Positions 53,046 to 64,000 are shown, counted from the first letter of the stretch. The stretch is DNA of 64,000 bases from Branchiostoma floridae (GCF_000003815.2 NC_049985.1:22546067-22610066); one strand, 5' to 3'. The notes: generated from the sequence alone by a model not told the origin. Program-made: numbers and translations.

Positions 53046-54690
53046 AGGGTCTGCATGCCTTTTTCCGTTAAGCGTTACGAGCCATTTTAATTCACCGTTA
53101 GTCGTTACAGACCCGCTCTAATCCAACGTTAACCGTTATCGGTATATTCCTAGTGAAGCGTTATTGGTAGTTTTAATTCAACGTTAATCGTTATTTGTTA
53201 TCCCGACTTTACCGTTAAGCGTTACCAAGAAATTCTTCGGAACAAATTATATACTCAAAGTCAAATGCCAGAGCCCCTGAAAATGCAGGAAATGGTGTTT
53301 CAAAGGGTCAAAATTTCTCCGAGCCTCCCGGCCGCTCTGTAAAAAATATGATGCGGAAGCGTCGCCCCCCAAAACCTTTTCACTCATACAGAATTCAGTG
53401 TCAAAGTTAGTGTAGTTTTAGGCAAAATTTCCTCCTCAAATGCATAAAATGAGGTTTCTCTGGATCTCCCTTGCGACGGCTTGCGCCTTTAGCGCTCACG
53501 ACGACATGGCGAAAATATGTTTGGGGCGTTGGTCGTCGCCCCCCCCAAATGTCTTTCTAATAAAATGTCATTTGATTAGCTTCATTGGCCACCAATATAT
53601 GTCCTTCAAAATGCAGGAAATGTCGGTTCAGACGGCCCAGATTTTAAAATTTCCCCGGACTTATCTTGCAATGCCTCGTGCCTTCCGATCTCGAAATGGT
53701 AAAAATATGTCGGATGCCTGAGGTCAAGCTACAACCATGTGTAATTTTGATGAACATTTCATTATTCTGTCGGCAAAATTTGCCGGAAAATGCACGAAAT
53801 AGCATGATTTTAAAAATTTCTTGGGGAACATACCCCCGGACACCCCGAGGATGCGTCGCGCCTTCGGCGTTCCATGTGCTGAAAGTTTTGTCAGCAATAG
53901 TTCAATCACCCTATAAGAAATTTGCTGCCGCCTCCTCTGGTGAGAACACTGTCCAAGGGAGGCAAATGTAATTGACGTAGCGGACATTGTAAACGGTCGC
54001 TCCTCCGGATTCTGGCTACCATTTCCTTCTCACAATGTCATTTAGTCAGATATTAACCATTGAGACAGCCTAGTGGGCATCCGCAGGTCATTCAATATTC
54101 AGCCTCTAAACAATGGTTCCCTATACAAAAAAAGAGGAGAAAGAAACTGTTAGTAACTCAACTTTCTGAAGTTACTGGCAAACAAACATACCCTCATATG
54201 AAAGCCCGACATCTCAGCTATCCGAAAAAACACATTTCGCCAAGTATCTAACGGTGAAACTTTCGGGAAACTGAAATTGAAAAATTGACCCCTGAACTCA
54301 AAACCGCACCACAACCCAGTGAGAAGGCCATGTGCTAGGACAAAAAAAGTCCCAGCTTTATACCCCTCAGCAACCACAAAAACTCAGCTTTTTAGCCCTA
54401 ATCAGAAAGTAGAAACCCTCCCCTGTCACAACCACCTCAAAACTGCCAGGATTTTACTCATTTGACCAGGAAAAAAATCTTGAAGTTTTAGGCCCTGAAC
54501 TATATTCGACCACCATCACTTTGCATGGCGGATTGACCTACGGATGCCCTAGTCTAGCGTTCTAATCTAGGAACAAACGTCAATGTTACTGTAATTCTTT
54601 GTAACCCCTTTTAAATTTGCCGTTAAGCGTTACCGGGCCTCCCGAATTCACCGTTAAGTGTTACCAAGTCCCCCTCTCCATGCAGACCCT
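53046..54690. mobile_element. 1.6 kb TIR element with GTTAAGCGTTAC repeats
   Basis: The ends AGGGTCTGCATGC and CATGCAGACCCT are inverse. Both flanks carry several GTTAAGCGTTAC-like units (53070-53225 and 54615-54670). The middle (53260-53980) repeats a block around AAAATGCAGGAAATG followed by CCCC(C)GGAC, which is related to the element at 17380-17962. No coding capacity. Confidence 0.7.
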
Positions 54691-55256
54691 CATGATATTG
54701 TCAGTCGGGCTGCCGCATTCAGTGCATTTCTCCCTCCTCGCGGGAGACAAGAAGCACAAAGAATTACAATTCTACTGTCATAAGTAAGCTAATGTATCAT
54801 AGAATTATAATCCTTATTTATGTTTATCTAAATTGGTCACCAGCTTCCGAAGAGAGCAGATTCCAAAGGCGTGGCAAGTTAGGGCGCATTGTCTAACGCA
54901 GCTCAAAATCGGAATTTATATTCACGATAACGTCCTAGGTGTTTGCCAGTTGTAACGCGGAGGGTGAAGGGTTCATGAACAGTATGGATGCCTTCCTTAT
55001 TCAAGTATGGTCTCTAGATGAATGTGTTAAAAATTCATTGATCAAAACTTGACCACTTTTAGGCAACTAGTGATGGAGCGCCGTGAGTTCATCGTGCATC
55101 GATACAAAGTCTGTTCCCCGTCTGTAAAGTATTTTTCTTTATGCAAAATAGATATGCAAATGACAAGTGCAATTTATTATGCAGGCGTCTTCTAGCTTCT
55201 GGGATCCCCTCTGGGACTTCATTCTGACCCAAGCGCTTCAAGATGGCGGTGCGCGT

Positions 55257-55700
55257 TAAGTGCAGTTACGGGCACTATTCCTTACTACGAATGACCATTG
55301 GGACAAAACCTGTTTTAGCGAAGGAGCTGTTGGCTCACAGCGAAGGGCTACATGCTCGGCGAAGGAGCTGTGTGCTCACAGCAAAGGGGCTGCGTGCTCG
55401 GCGACGGGAGCTGTGTGCTCACAGCGAACTAGGCTGAAGTTGGCCGCCGATCCAGCCGCCGATTCGTCATTAGACAAAACATAGCGTCCCAATTAGACGC
55501 CCATTTGAAGAAATGTAATAATTCCTAATTTCCTTTATAAGCTTAAATGGATATCTATCAAAAACTGTTGGATATTGTCTATTACCACCAAATATACATG
55601 TATGCATATATAAACATAAATGATAACAGAAAGTATCATATCAAGGATTAAGCACAGATAATCGGCCCAATCGACGGCCAACTTCAGTCTGGTCTAATGT
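55257..55700 (+). mobile_element. MITE with attached GCGAAGGAGCTG minisatellite
   Basis: 55325-55430 holds a tandem array built on GCGAAGGAGCTGTGTGCTCA. 55430-55700 is a TIR element with AGGCTGAAGTTGGCCGCCGA and its inverse near 55670-55697. The composite recurs in opposite orientation at 60927-61510. Confidence 0.75.
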
Positions 55701-55909
55701 CGTCTGCCATACGGCTTTTTATCATTGTGCCTTTCATTAAAAGGATTGTTTCACCACTTTCATCAAATGGAATATGGTCACAAATGTCTACAATTAACAA
55801 AAACGCCAACACGTTAGAAATTGTCTAACATGAGAAGACAACTGCTCGAACCGGTTATAATTACGTTTCTAGTGACTATTCATTTGCATAGAGCCCATTC
55901 CAGACCCGA

Positions 55910-57360
55910 GATGAAGAATAGGAAAGAAGACCCCAGACGACAGTCTCACCGTGATCGTCCTGACAAGAGACTCGGTAAGTAGCAGTACCGTAGCAGCTCA
56001 ACAACCAGTTGTGTAATGTAACTCGAATCTTGTTCTCTCTTTTTTTTTAGATAGAATGTCCCTTTATCAGACCAATATGTTGCGGTTGCTCTAAGTGCAC
56101 CATAGGTAGCTACGCTTAAAAAATCAAGCATGTGTCGATCGACTTGCTTTTGGAAGTCAGATCGCGAGTTGGATGATAGTAGATCGATGATTATTACTCT
56201 GTGACACTGGAGGGTAACCTCCAGTAACAGAGTGTTGTAATCACTTTGTGCGTTGAGTGTTCGCACCTATATCTCTATGTTCCATATGCCACAATCGCAT
56301 ATGGATTGGCATGTCGTCTGTACTCGGTTGGGCGATGATGAACGTTATTTTTTTTCGCCGTAGCTGTTTTTATTATGGATGTAATAATTTAAATTTTCAC
56401 CCCTACGCCGTCCGGTATAGTGGTTCAGGTCTTCCTTATGATTGTGCCTTAAGCCTTGTAGTAATCTGATACCGTCAAGCAAATGTTGTCCTCGTCGGAA
56501 TATGCCATCTCGTCCGGGCTTTGCGTTTCCAATATTGAGGTTGGTTTGACATAGCACACTGTTAACATTTTGCGCGGTTGATAGTCAAATACATTTATGG
56601 TTAGAACGTGTTTGATCCGTGGGATCTTTTTTTCCCTGTAGCTGTTTTCATTATCGATGTAATAATTTGAGATGTCACCCCTATTTCCCTGGTATTGTAG
56701 AACAGCTGGCCTATAGACGATGGCGTTTGGCAATTACTTATCTCCAAGCAAATATGGGGTCGTGTTGGCAGCTGTCCACATCTGTTATTGACCCACTTTT
56801 TGCACCTCAGGTATTCATTGTAAAGCTGTGTTGTTGTTTTCATTTGGTGTCGTCCGATTGAGACGCTGATTTCGCTGTTAATGCGTACAGGACTGTGTTT
56901 TAAATTTGGCATTGATAGGTATGTTAGCTTTTAAGTAAGTTTTTGGTATAAGCTGATGTGATGTGTTCTGTATGCGATATAAACATCAAGTCATACACCA
57001 TAGCAAACATCGCAACCGACATAAACCATAATTAGGTCACAGAGTTTGTTACCTACGGTCACTTGTTAGTTTTTGACATTAGCAGAACTTAGAGAGGCAT
57101 ATTTTGAGGTAGGCTCTGGAACTCGATATGGTGTAACGCGAATATCACCATACAGGGGCGAAACGCGCGGCACATATTGTCCTCAGGTGGCGAAACGCGA
57201 GTTCTCAATTTTCTCCCCCTGGAAGCTGTAGCGCGAATTAAGCGCAATTCAAAGCCCGAGCTATTAAATCATCGCGTATACATGTAGCACCGTCATGGAT
57301 CGAAACGCGAGTTCTCGATTTTGTCCACTCGAAGCGTAATACAAAGCTCGCACTGACAAC
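55910..57360. other. Intergenic region with uncertain exon-like pieces
   Basis: 55935-55972 could be an exon end (SLTVIVLTRDS before GTAAGT), but no partner exon is visible. The direct repeat at 56350 lies here. A small block GCGAAACGCGAGTTCTC repeats at 57190 and 57300. No gene is supported. Confidence 0.35.
56350..56715. repeat. Imperfect direct repeat of about 100 bases
   Basis: CCGTAGCTGTTTTTATTATG with GATGTAATAATTTAAATTTT (56357 onward) and CTGTAGCTGTTTTCATTATC with GATGTAATAATTTGAGATGT (56637 onward) are similar. On the minus strand both read YYI-N-NSY-EKK. This may be the remains of a duplicated exon or a mobile element. I do not recognise the protein. Confidence 0.55.
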
Positions 57361-57362
57361 CA

Positions 57363-57703
57363 GTTAAGCTGAGGGCACATCCCGCCGTACGTGCAAATAC
57401 GTGCTGTCTATGTGCCAAAATGTGGGCAATCGTTTGGGATCCGTAAGTGGCAAGTACCGCCTCCGTACGAACTCGTAGGAAATCCAACGGATTTGGGAGC
57501 ACGCAGACACGCCGTAGAACTTTACGTGCAGGCAAAACTTTGTGTGCCATCGGACTGCGGATTCGCCCCCTGTTCGTGCCAGTACGGGCGACGCGCCTGC
57601 CCTGTACAGCATGAACGTTTTCAGAAATACGTGGCGGACGTGGCCTCACAAATAAACAGAAGGACAAATTGCACGCACGGCGGGTTTTGCTCTTAGCTTA
57701 ACG
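57363..57703. mobile_element. MITE, CCGCCGTACGTGC family, complete copy
   Basis: The left end TTAAGCTGAGGGCACATCCC with GCCGTACGTGC and the right end GCACGCACGGCGGGTTTTGC with TCTTAGCTTAA are inverse. The interior shows paired GATCCGTAAGTGGCAAGTAC and GGATTTGGGAGCACGC blocks. Confidence 0.78.
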
Positions 57704-57929
57704 AATTTGTCCACAGAGAGGAAGTTCACGGGTTGGGAATCATTGACGTACAAGACAAATCGAAACAATTTACAAGATAACACAATGGACGCAAAATGAG
57801 ACTGTATGGCTGTGTTCTTTCTTACAAAAACTTTTGTACGAGATTGTACGAGAGTGATGACATTGGTATTATAACAGGCTCATTTTTGCGTCGAACGAGT
57901 TACAATTTGGCACAAACGTAAAGGCATTG

Positions 57930-60900
57930 AGGTTGAGTTTATTATGATCCACATTTACCCTCCTCAGAGGCTATTCTTCCTGTGGTCATGGTCACATACA
58001 TATTTACACATTACATACAGTTAAAAACATACAAAGTAATATACATATCAGTTGTAACACAATTTCTCATCGTCGATATTTACAGTCCAATTTTGCAGTC
58101 CAATACTTGCTAGTTGCTGTTCCATAACTGTTACATTCTGTACAGGAAGCGTCTTTTCTGAGAGTTGGATTTTGGTTTCGGTAGTCTGATCGTGTTCATT
58201 GAGCGTGTTCGGTAGTTGTGAATCTGAGACTGAAAGGTGATGTTGTCGTGCAGAGCTTTTGGTTGTTTGGTGAGCATTATTCTTTCGAAAGTGGCAATGC
58301 TTTTCTGTTGAATCCTGTCCCTTACAGTCAGCCAGCCTAAGGTCTTCAGCATAGAGGCATATATCCTCCTGAGATTTAAATATCTCAATTTGTTGTTCGG
58401 GGTTTTATTTCAGTGACTGAGTTAAATTGCAGATCACCACGCCCTTGATAGCCTTTCGGAAGAAATGAGAGGCTCAATTCACGTCCAATTGCATTTGTCG
58501 TTAGCCACATACCTATTTTCATTTTTGAAATCCGATCAGTAAAAAAAAAACTTGTTCTTGTCCGCCACGGCATTTTATTCCTGTATTCTATGTCAGCTCT
58601 GTACAGGGAACATAGGGACACAAACATATTGTATTCATCGTCAACTAGTAATTGTCTCCAATTATCTTTCCATCGTAGCCAAGAGACATAAATGGCATAC
58701 TTGGCGATAGTCAGCAAAGTAATGCTACATTTATCACATTCCAACAATACATTATTGACAGATCCTCAGTGATATTTATTCTACCCCAAAATTTCCTTAG
58801 TCTAGTGCATTCTAAAAACATATGTTCATAGGTTTCCAGCTTATTGCAAATATCACAAAAGGACTGAACATATTTCCAGACATATTTCTTATTTTCCACT
58901 TGTTTAGGAGGTACCTGCAAGGAAGTATTTTATGGAGCAATTTGAAATTAAATTCGCGGAGCTTCTTGTATCCGATAAAGCTGCTGCCCAGGCATATTGG
59001 GATTCTGTACCCCCCAATCTTGATTGGAAAGCTATATGGGATATTATCTGGGACTCCCATATAGCTTTCCAATCAAGATTAGGGGGTACAGAATCCAAAT
59101 ATGCCTGGGCAGCAGGTCTTACAACATTTTTCATGAGACTAACAAAATACAAATATCTACTATTAAGTTTATCAAGTGGGATAATACAGGAATGAAACCA
59201 TACACAAGTGTCATATAATGTTTTGCTATTAGTATATTCGTTTTCGTCAATCCAGCTATAGCCTATAGCTCTTTTGACCTGCATAAATTCAATCATCCAG
59301 TTTCTTCTGTCTCTTAGCCTTCTTAACAAAGTATCAGATGTTACATATTCAGAGCTTTCACATAAGTCATTAACATATATCAATCCGCTGTTATTCAAGT
59401 GTTCAAAGAACAATGTGTTGTTATTACACTTGTAGTTTCCGTTACACCAAATTATTTCATGTCTTTGTTTTATAAAGCATGTTTATCCCCGTCAAAGTTC
59501 ATGCCAGGTCGGAACTACCTTTCTATAGAAGAGTGGGAACACACTTAGAGAAGGAGCATCTCCTCCTTTACAAAAGTTGAAACGGAAAAGTAGGAAATCT
59601 TTTCCAAAATAATTAATAAAGTGTAATGGTATAATATGCCAGTGGCGCTCTTTAGTATCGTCGCGTGCCGACTGCGTTAGTCTTGTAGCCTGTAGGCTAC
59701 TGCTTTTTGAATTTATATCTACCACTTTTAACCCTCCTTCTTGGTACAGTACTTTTCTTTTTATTTTGTCCGGTTTATGATTCCATAGAAAAGAGAAACA
59801 TGCTTTTTCAATACGTTTTAAGGCCCAGTCAGGTGTTGCGATCATGGCCATATTATAAATTATTTGAGAGATAGCTAATGTCTTTATAATCAGTACTTTA
59901 TTTAGTTAATTTGCGACTAAGCCATTTCAGAAGCAAATTTTCCAAGTTCTCAATTCTCTTTTCCCAGTTAAAAGTCTTACACCCTTCCTCTAATAAACCA
60001 TAGTAAATTCCAAGGGATCTAATTGGTCTATTTGGCCAATCGATTCCGAAGGGACTGCTCTTCGTCCTCGACTGGCCCCAATTCACATAGCTTCACACTT
60101 TCTACGATTTAGTGTAGGTCCAGCCACATTGCTAAAGTCATCTGCAATCTGTAAGGGATTTCTTATAAAATCATCACCACGAAGAGTAAGACGTGTATCA
60201 TCTGCCACTTGACTTATCTTGAGTTCAAACATAACATCATTAATCTCAACATTAATACCCTTGACTGTGCAAGTATGTCGAAGTTTAGTAGCAAGAATTT
60301 CAACTACCAGGTTTAACAATATAGCAGGCAGAGGTCCCTGTCTGATTCCTCGTTGCAGTTTGAAATAAGCAGATTTCCACTTAGCATTTATAATACAACT
60401 CTCTATGTCAGTATACATGGTCTTAACTATGGTGGTAAATGTGGGTCAAGGATTCGAAGACCAGGTTCCCTATTTCTTTCCAGAATTTCAGGTAGAATTC
60501 GGCTGGTAAGCCGTCGGTTCCAGGTGCTTTATTTTGCTTCATGTATTCTAACGCAGAAAAACATTCATTTTTTTTGTTATCGGTTCATCAAGCAGAAGTC
60601 TATCCTTATCCGAAAGAGAGGGTACATCAACCGACTCAAGAAATGTGTCGATCTGTTCGTCAGTAGCAGGATTATCACAACAATAAAGATTTTTGTAAAA
60701 AGTTACCTACAAATCTAAAATTTTAAACGGATTTGTTTCCTCTCGGTTTTCATGTTTTAATCTAGTAATGGTGTTTTGTTTTGAAGGAGAGCTCTCAAGA
60801 GTGAGGAAAAATTTGTTGGATATCTTCCCCTTTTTCGACCCATTCTGCATGCTCTAGATCTTACTTGTGCCCCTTTTGCTGAAGGTGTCAAATCTACCAC
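57930..60900 (-). mobile_element. Degraded L1/Tx1-like LINE (non-LTR retrotransposon)
   Basis: Read leftward, broken frames give reverse-transcriptase pieces in order. NKAPGTDGLPAEFYLKFWKE lies near 60540-60450. RGIRQGPLPAILLNLVVEIL and QVADDTRLTL lie at 60380-60180; the second corresponds to the catalytic F/Y-A-D-D box, with Val before Ala-Asp-Asp. FSFLWNHKPDKIKRK with GGLKVVDI lies at 59800-59680, and a Cys-rich CDICNKLETYEHMFLECT at 58850-58780. Then a C-terminal helix-rich tail follows. The order matches ORF2 of Tx1/L1-clade LINEs after the endonuclease. Several stops and frame changes make it inactive. The apurinic-type endonuclease and ORF1 were not found. 57930-58130 is a likely 3-prime UTR. 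Confidence 0.85.
58975..59120. repeat. Inverted duplication inside the LINE
   Basis: About 60 bases from 58980 (starting CTGCTGCCCAGGCATATT) recur as the reverse complement ending near 59119, separated by a few bases around 59045. The same protein fragment (AQAY-DSVPPNLDWKAIW) can be read from both strands. It interrupts the LINE frame between the DSVPPNLDW and KLREFNFKLL segments. Confidence 0.85.
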
Positions 60901-60926
60901 TAAGAGTACACAAAAGCCGATTAAGA

Positions 60927-61510
60927 CCAGGCTGAAGTTGGCCGCCGATTGGGCCGATTATTTGTAATGCTTAATCGTTGACATTATACCTTTCGTTATC
61001 ATTTATGTTTATATATACATATATTGGGTGGTAATACAGTAGGCAATATTAAGCAGTTCTTGATATTCATTTAAGCTTTGAAATGAAATTAGGAATTTTT
61101 TTTCGAATGGGCGTCTGAATATGATGCTATGTTTTCTCTAATGAGGAATCGGCGACTGTATCGGCGGCTACCAATCGGCGACCCAATCGGCGGCCAACTT
61201 TCAGCCTGGTTCGCTGTGAGCACATAGTTCGTTCGCGGAGCATACAGTCCCTTCGCTGCGTGCACACAGCCCCTTCGCTGCGTGCACACAGCCCCTTCGC
61301 TGAACACAACTCCTCCACACACAGCTCCTTCACCGAGCACGCAGCCCCTTCGCTGGGAGAACACAGCTCCTTAGCCAAGCACGCAGCCCATTCGCTGTGA
61401 GCGCACAGCCCCTTCGCTGTGATCACACAGCTCTTTCGCAGAGCACGCAGCCCTTTGCTGTGAGCACGCAGCTCCTTCGCTAAAACAGGTTTTGTCCTAA
61501 TGGTCCTTCG
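60927..61510 (-). mobile_element. MITE with attached minisatellite, inverted copy
   Basis: 60927-61202 has CCAGGCTGAAGTTGGCCGCC and its inverse. 61203-61490 is an array of GCACGCAGCCCCTTCGCTGT units in many variants. The copy ends within about ten bases of the acceptor of the first BTB exon. Confidence 0.75.
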
Positions 61511-61520
61511 TACCTTACAG

Positions 61521-61746
61521 CTTCTGCCTCTACAAGCGGGTTGTTGGTAGTCAGAGTGTCGGCCAGCGTAAATAAAAGCAAAGTGGGTCAGCCAGGGGGA
61601 AATGGAGAGGACGAATTCACGGATATATACGGCTCAGGAGACAAGCACAAACAGGCGTTCTACCAGCGTCTCAACCAGCAGAGGGAGACGGGACATTTGT
61701 GCGATGTCGCAGTCGTGGTGGAGGGACAAAGATTCTCTGCTCACAG
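61521..61746 (+). CDS. BTB/POZ-domain protein, first visible exon
   Basis: The frame is open from an acceptor-like TACCTTACAG at 61520. It encodes a low-complexity lead, then DKHKQAFYQRLNQQRE, then GHLCDVAVVVEGQRFSAH, and ends AG before GTAGGG. The block LN-QR-x-G-x-LCDV-x-V-V-x-G-x-F-x-AHR is the N-terminal half of a BTB domain, a dimerisation and co-repressor or cullin-recruiting module. The sequence looks closest to zinc-finger BTB (ZBTB) proteins, but Kelch-type partners cannot be excluded because the rest of the gene is outside the window. No start Met is visible in this exon, so it may lie upstream. The left edge is uncertain and abuts a repeat. Confidence 0.82.
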
Positions 61747-62057
61747 GTAGGGCAAAGAAGTCTTTCTGTTGTAGTTCGCGATTTGTATGCCATCTTAACT
61801 AGTAAAGTTGTAAGGTTTTTTACGAAAATTCTGCATTCTGGAATATATTCGGAAACTCGAAGAATTTGCTGTAGAAATTTAAAGTCTCAACAAAACATGT
61901 AATACAATGTTCTTAAAGATTAACTAGATAATTTGCTCTATTGTTTGAAGTCCAGTTGTGCTTTTACTTGTTGGCTGATTCCGGAATGTACGCTTGTTTG
62001 AATTATAAGAGTTTCTTTGGGGAGCGTCTTAAAACTTTTAGTAAAAGCATGTAAGGT

Positions 62058-62271
62058 TAGTTTACCTTTATCTGTTGTGTAACCTATATCCGTTGTACAT
62101 AAGAATACGATATTTTGGGATCTTTAAATCGATGGAATGTAGTTTTACATTGCAACATTTTAAAGATGTTGACATTTGAAAACCCACATTGTTGACCTGG
62201 AGTCTCGATCTAAATACCCAGTTTTTTTATAACAACGAGTTTAGGGTACCCCACGGATTAAGGTGAACTAG
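62058..62271. mobile_element. MITE of the GGTAACCTATATCCG family in the BTB gene intron
   Basis: The left end is TTAGTTTACCTTTATCTGTT with GTGTAACCTATATCCGTTGT. The right end is GGGTACCCCACGGATTAAGG with TGAACTAGC. Same family as 41950-42154. Confidence 0.75.
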
Positions 62272-62429
62272 CCACTCAAGGCTGGACTCCGGGCTAGTCC
62301 TTAAACAAAGAATTCCCTCATAATTTCTGGATCTGGAGGCTAAAAAAATAAGACTTTTGGTAATCATCAATGAATGTATTTAGATCTTCACAACTTGTAT
62401 CTCCCTGATGGGACTTTCTTTTTGATTAC

Positions 62430-62433
<4 letters not shown>

Positions 62434-62478
<45 letters not shown>

Positions 62479-62495
62479 TATATATATATATGCAT
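62434..62495 (+). repeat. (TA)n microsatellite in the BTB intron
   Basis: A long TA run just before the second BTB exon, ending with GCATATATATATATGC. Confidence 0.95.
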
Positions 62496-62526
62496 ATAAC
62501 ATATAACGTTATATGTCTAATTTTAG

Positions 62527-62588
62527 GTGTGTGCTAGCAGCCCAGAGTGATTACTTCCATGGTCTGTTCAACCATTCTTTTATTGAAG
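62527..62588 (+). CDS. BTB/POZ-domain protein, second visible exon
   Basis: A 62-nt exon between TAATTTTAG and GTGAGC encoding CVLAAQSDYFHGLFNHSFIE. It continues AHR directly as AHRCVLAAQSDYF, the conserved helix of BTB domains. Phases 2 and 1 match. No further exon was found up to 64000, so the gene continues to the right. Confidence 0.88.
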
Positions 62589-62879
62589 GTGAGCTAGATC
62601 TATTTTGCAAGTTGTAGGAAAAATATATGATTTATTTTGTATCACCATATTGTCAAATCCAGAAGAAAATGTAATTTTCCGATAGATATTAATTTTAGGT
62701 AGTAAAACATACATGCTACTTCACATTATTTGATCAAGTACCAACTAGCCCCACATGACTCAAAAACATTCATTATTTTACTTAACTCCCAGAGTTCTCT
62801 CTAATTTAATTAAGTAATCTCAGCCTATGGACCGTTACTAACAAAAGTAATGTTACAAAAAAAAACTCAGTAAGGCTTC

Positions 62880-63470
62880 TGACCGACCAGGTACAATAAG
62901 CAGTGTAGTCCTAACTGATTTCTCAAAGGAGTTTGATCGCGTAGACCATACCACTGCGATAACGACACTACACGAGCTGGAATGCAGACCGTCATTGTTA
63001 CCTTGGATCTGTGACTTCCTATCTGGTAGGAAACAGCGCTTACTCAGAGGTGGGAAGTACTCACATGCAGTTTATTTCAAGGCACAGTCTTGGCGCCCAT
63101 CATCTTTATCGCCCTAAATAAACAGCTCCACGAAGGACTCGAGGGCAGATAGCTGTAAATTCGTGGACGAACTCACCCTCGTAGAGAGCAGACTTACCCG
63201 CCAACCCTCCCTCCTACAATACGACCTAAACTCACTAGACCGGTGGACCACAGAAAGTTCAATGAAATGACACCCTGCGAAATGATAGGTGATGAATGTC
63301 TTCTTCACTAGAATCCCGCCTCCACTCCCACCACTCCACATCAGCGGCCACGACCTCCGGGTTGTGCGCGTTGCCAAGTTACTGGGGGTATGGGGTACAG
63401 GCTGACCTGAAATGGGACACACATGTCAACTACCGCAAGACGTAGCGATACGACTTTAAAACGCAACTAA
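62880..63470 (+). mobile_element. Degraded reverse-transcriptase fragment (CR1/L2-type LINE)
   Basis: Broken frames read VVLTDFSKEFDRVDH, LPWICDFLSGRKQR and KFVDELTLV. D-F-x-K-x-F-D-x-V-D-H and W-I-x-x-F-L-x-x-R-x-Q are reverse-transcriptase blocks of CR1-like LINEs. The DD catalytic box is decayed (VDE in place of xDD) and frames shift several times. It lies in the intron or flank of the BTB gene. Confidence 0.75.
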
Positions 63471-64000
63471 TGTTTTATGCAAATAAGACTGAGGGCGCAC
63501 CAATCGGATTGCCGAAGAGCAGTGTGAACATTTTGGATTGGATAGAAAATTTAACTAAATGTTTTATTCGAATTGTTTTTCTGAGTGTGAACGGGCTTAT
63601 TGTCCCTCTTGAACTATGCCAAAAATATTCATGATCAAAGAAGTGTCTACCTGTATAAAAATGCATGGATAGGGCAAGGATAGGGTCTGCATGGATTTAG
63701 TGATTGCCATATTGTTTAACAAACACACTTTGCATAATTCTCGCACATAATTCATTACTTTGCACAAATAAAAAAATCCATTAATTAATAATTGGTAGAT
63801 TAATAAATGTAAGAAATATAAAAGATACCAAACATCTATCACAGAAAATTTCACAATCAAAAGAGCAAACAAATAATACCTATTTGATAGATTGACACGA
63901 TTCACAGCAAGTACATAACAGCAAGGAAAAAAGGAATGCATCAACTAATGTAGCAACCAAGATTGAAAAAGAGGACTTTAGCATCAATGAATATGAACCT

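Noticed and set aside
53440-53721. 93-codon frame with signal-like N-terminus (MRFLWISLATACAFSAHD)
   Set aside because: It lies inside a TIR element and matches the CATGCAGGAAATG repeat block; no downstream exon.
55935-55972. Exon of a glycosyltransferase-like gene (SLTVIVLTRDS before GTAAGT)
   Set aside because: Too short, a stop lies ten codons upstream without a good acceptor, and no neighbouring exon was found.
61200-61500. CRISPR array, because of regularly spaced similar units
   Set aside because: Units are contiguous and variable with no unique spacers, and the genome is animal; it is a minisatellite.

Overview
This is eukaryotic, intron-rich, repeat-dense DNA, and the gene content points to a cephalochordate (amphioxus, Branchiostoma or a relative). 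One gene has two V-type immunoglobulin domains followed by a chitin-binding peritrophin-A domain. That is the VCBP architecture, known from amphioxus and ascidians. Another gene is an AMPA-type ionotropic glutamate receptor. The spaces between exons are filled with tRNA-derived SINEs, LINE fragments and many small inverted-repeat (TIR) elements.

Layout. (1) 1-22846, minus strand: twelve coding exons of an AMPA receptor (GRIA-like) gene, from the signal peptide through the whole amino-terminal domain and the S1 ligand-binding half to the first membrane helix. The gene runs off the left edge. All splice phases agree and no frame break was seen. An 11.8 kb intron (9805-21577) holds most of the repeats. 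(2) 22847-40220: no convincing gene; it holds SINEs, LINE 3-prime fragments, several MITE families, minisatellites, and a repeat-poor TAAT-rich stretch at about 37290-37960 that could be regulatory. (3) 40223-47492, plus strand: a VCBP gene with a TATA box, a 5-prime UTR exon and nine coding exons. Its first V exon carries an apparent one-base deletion, one intron uses a GC donor, and several introns carry inserted TIR elements only a few bases after the splice donor. (4) 47493-61520: intergenic, with CR1-like LINE 3-prime ends, a 1.6 kb TIR element, and a degraded L1/Tx1-like LINE on the minus strand (about 57930-60900) that contains a near-perfect inverted duplication. (5) 61521-62588, plus strand: two exons of a BTB/POZ-domain gene that continues past the right edge, followed by a degraded reverse-transcriptase fragment.

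The three genes have unrelated functions (neurotransmission, gut mucosal immunity, and protein interaction or transcription), so no operon-like cooperation is implied. Exon limits were set by hand from splice consensus, phase continuity and family resemblance; no alignments or searches were run. The candidate novelties are the possibly disrupted VCBP allele with MITEs abutting its splice donors, a CACTA-ended element packed with a TTCTTG/CAAGAA motif, a MITE family with 9-base target duplications, and two MITE families with different ends but a shared core.
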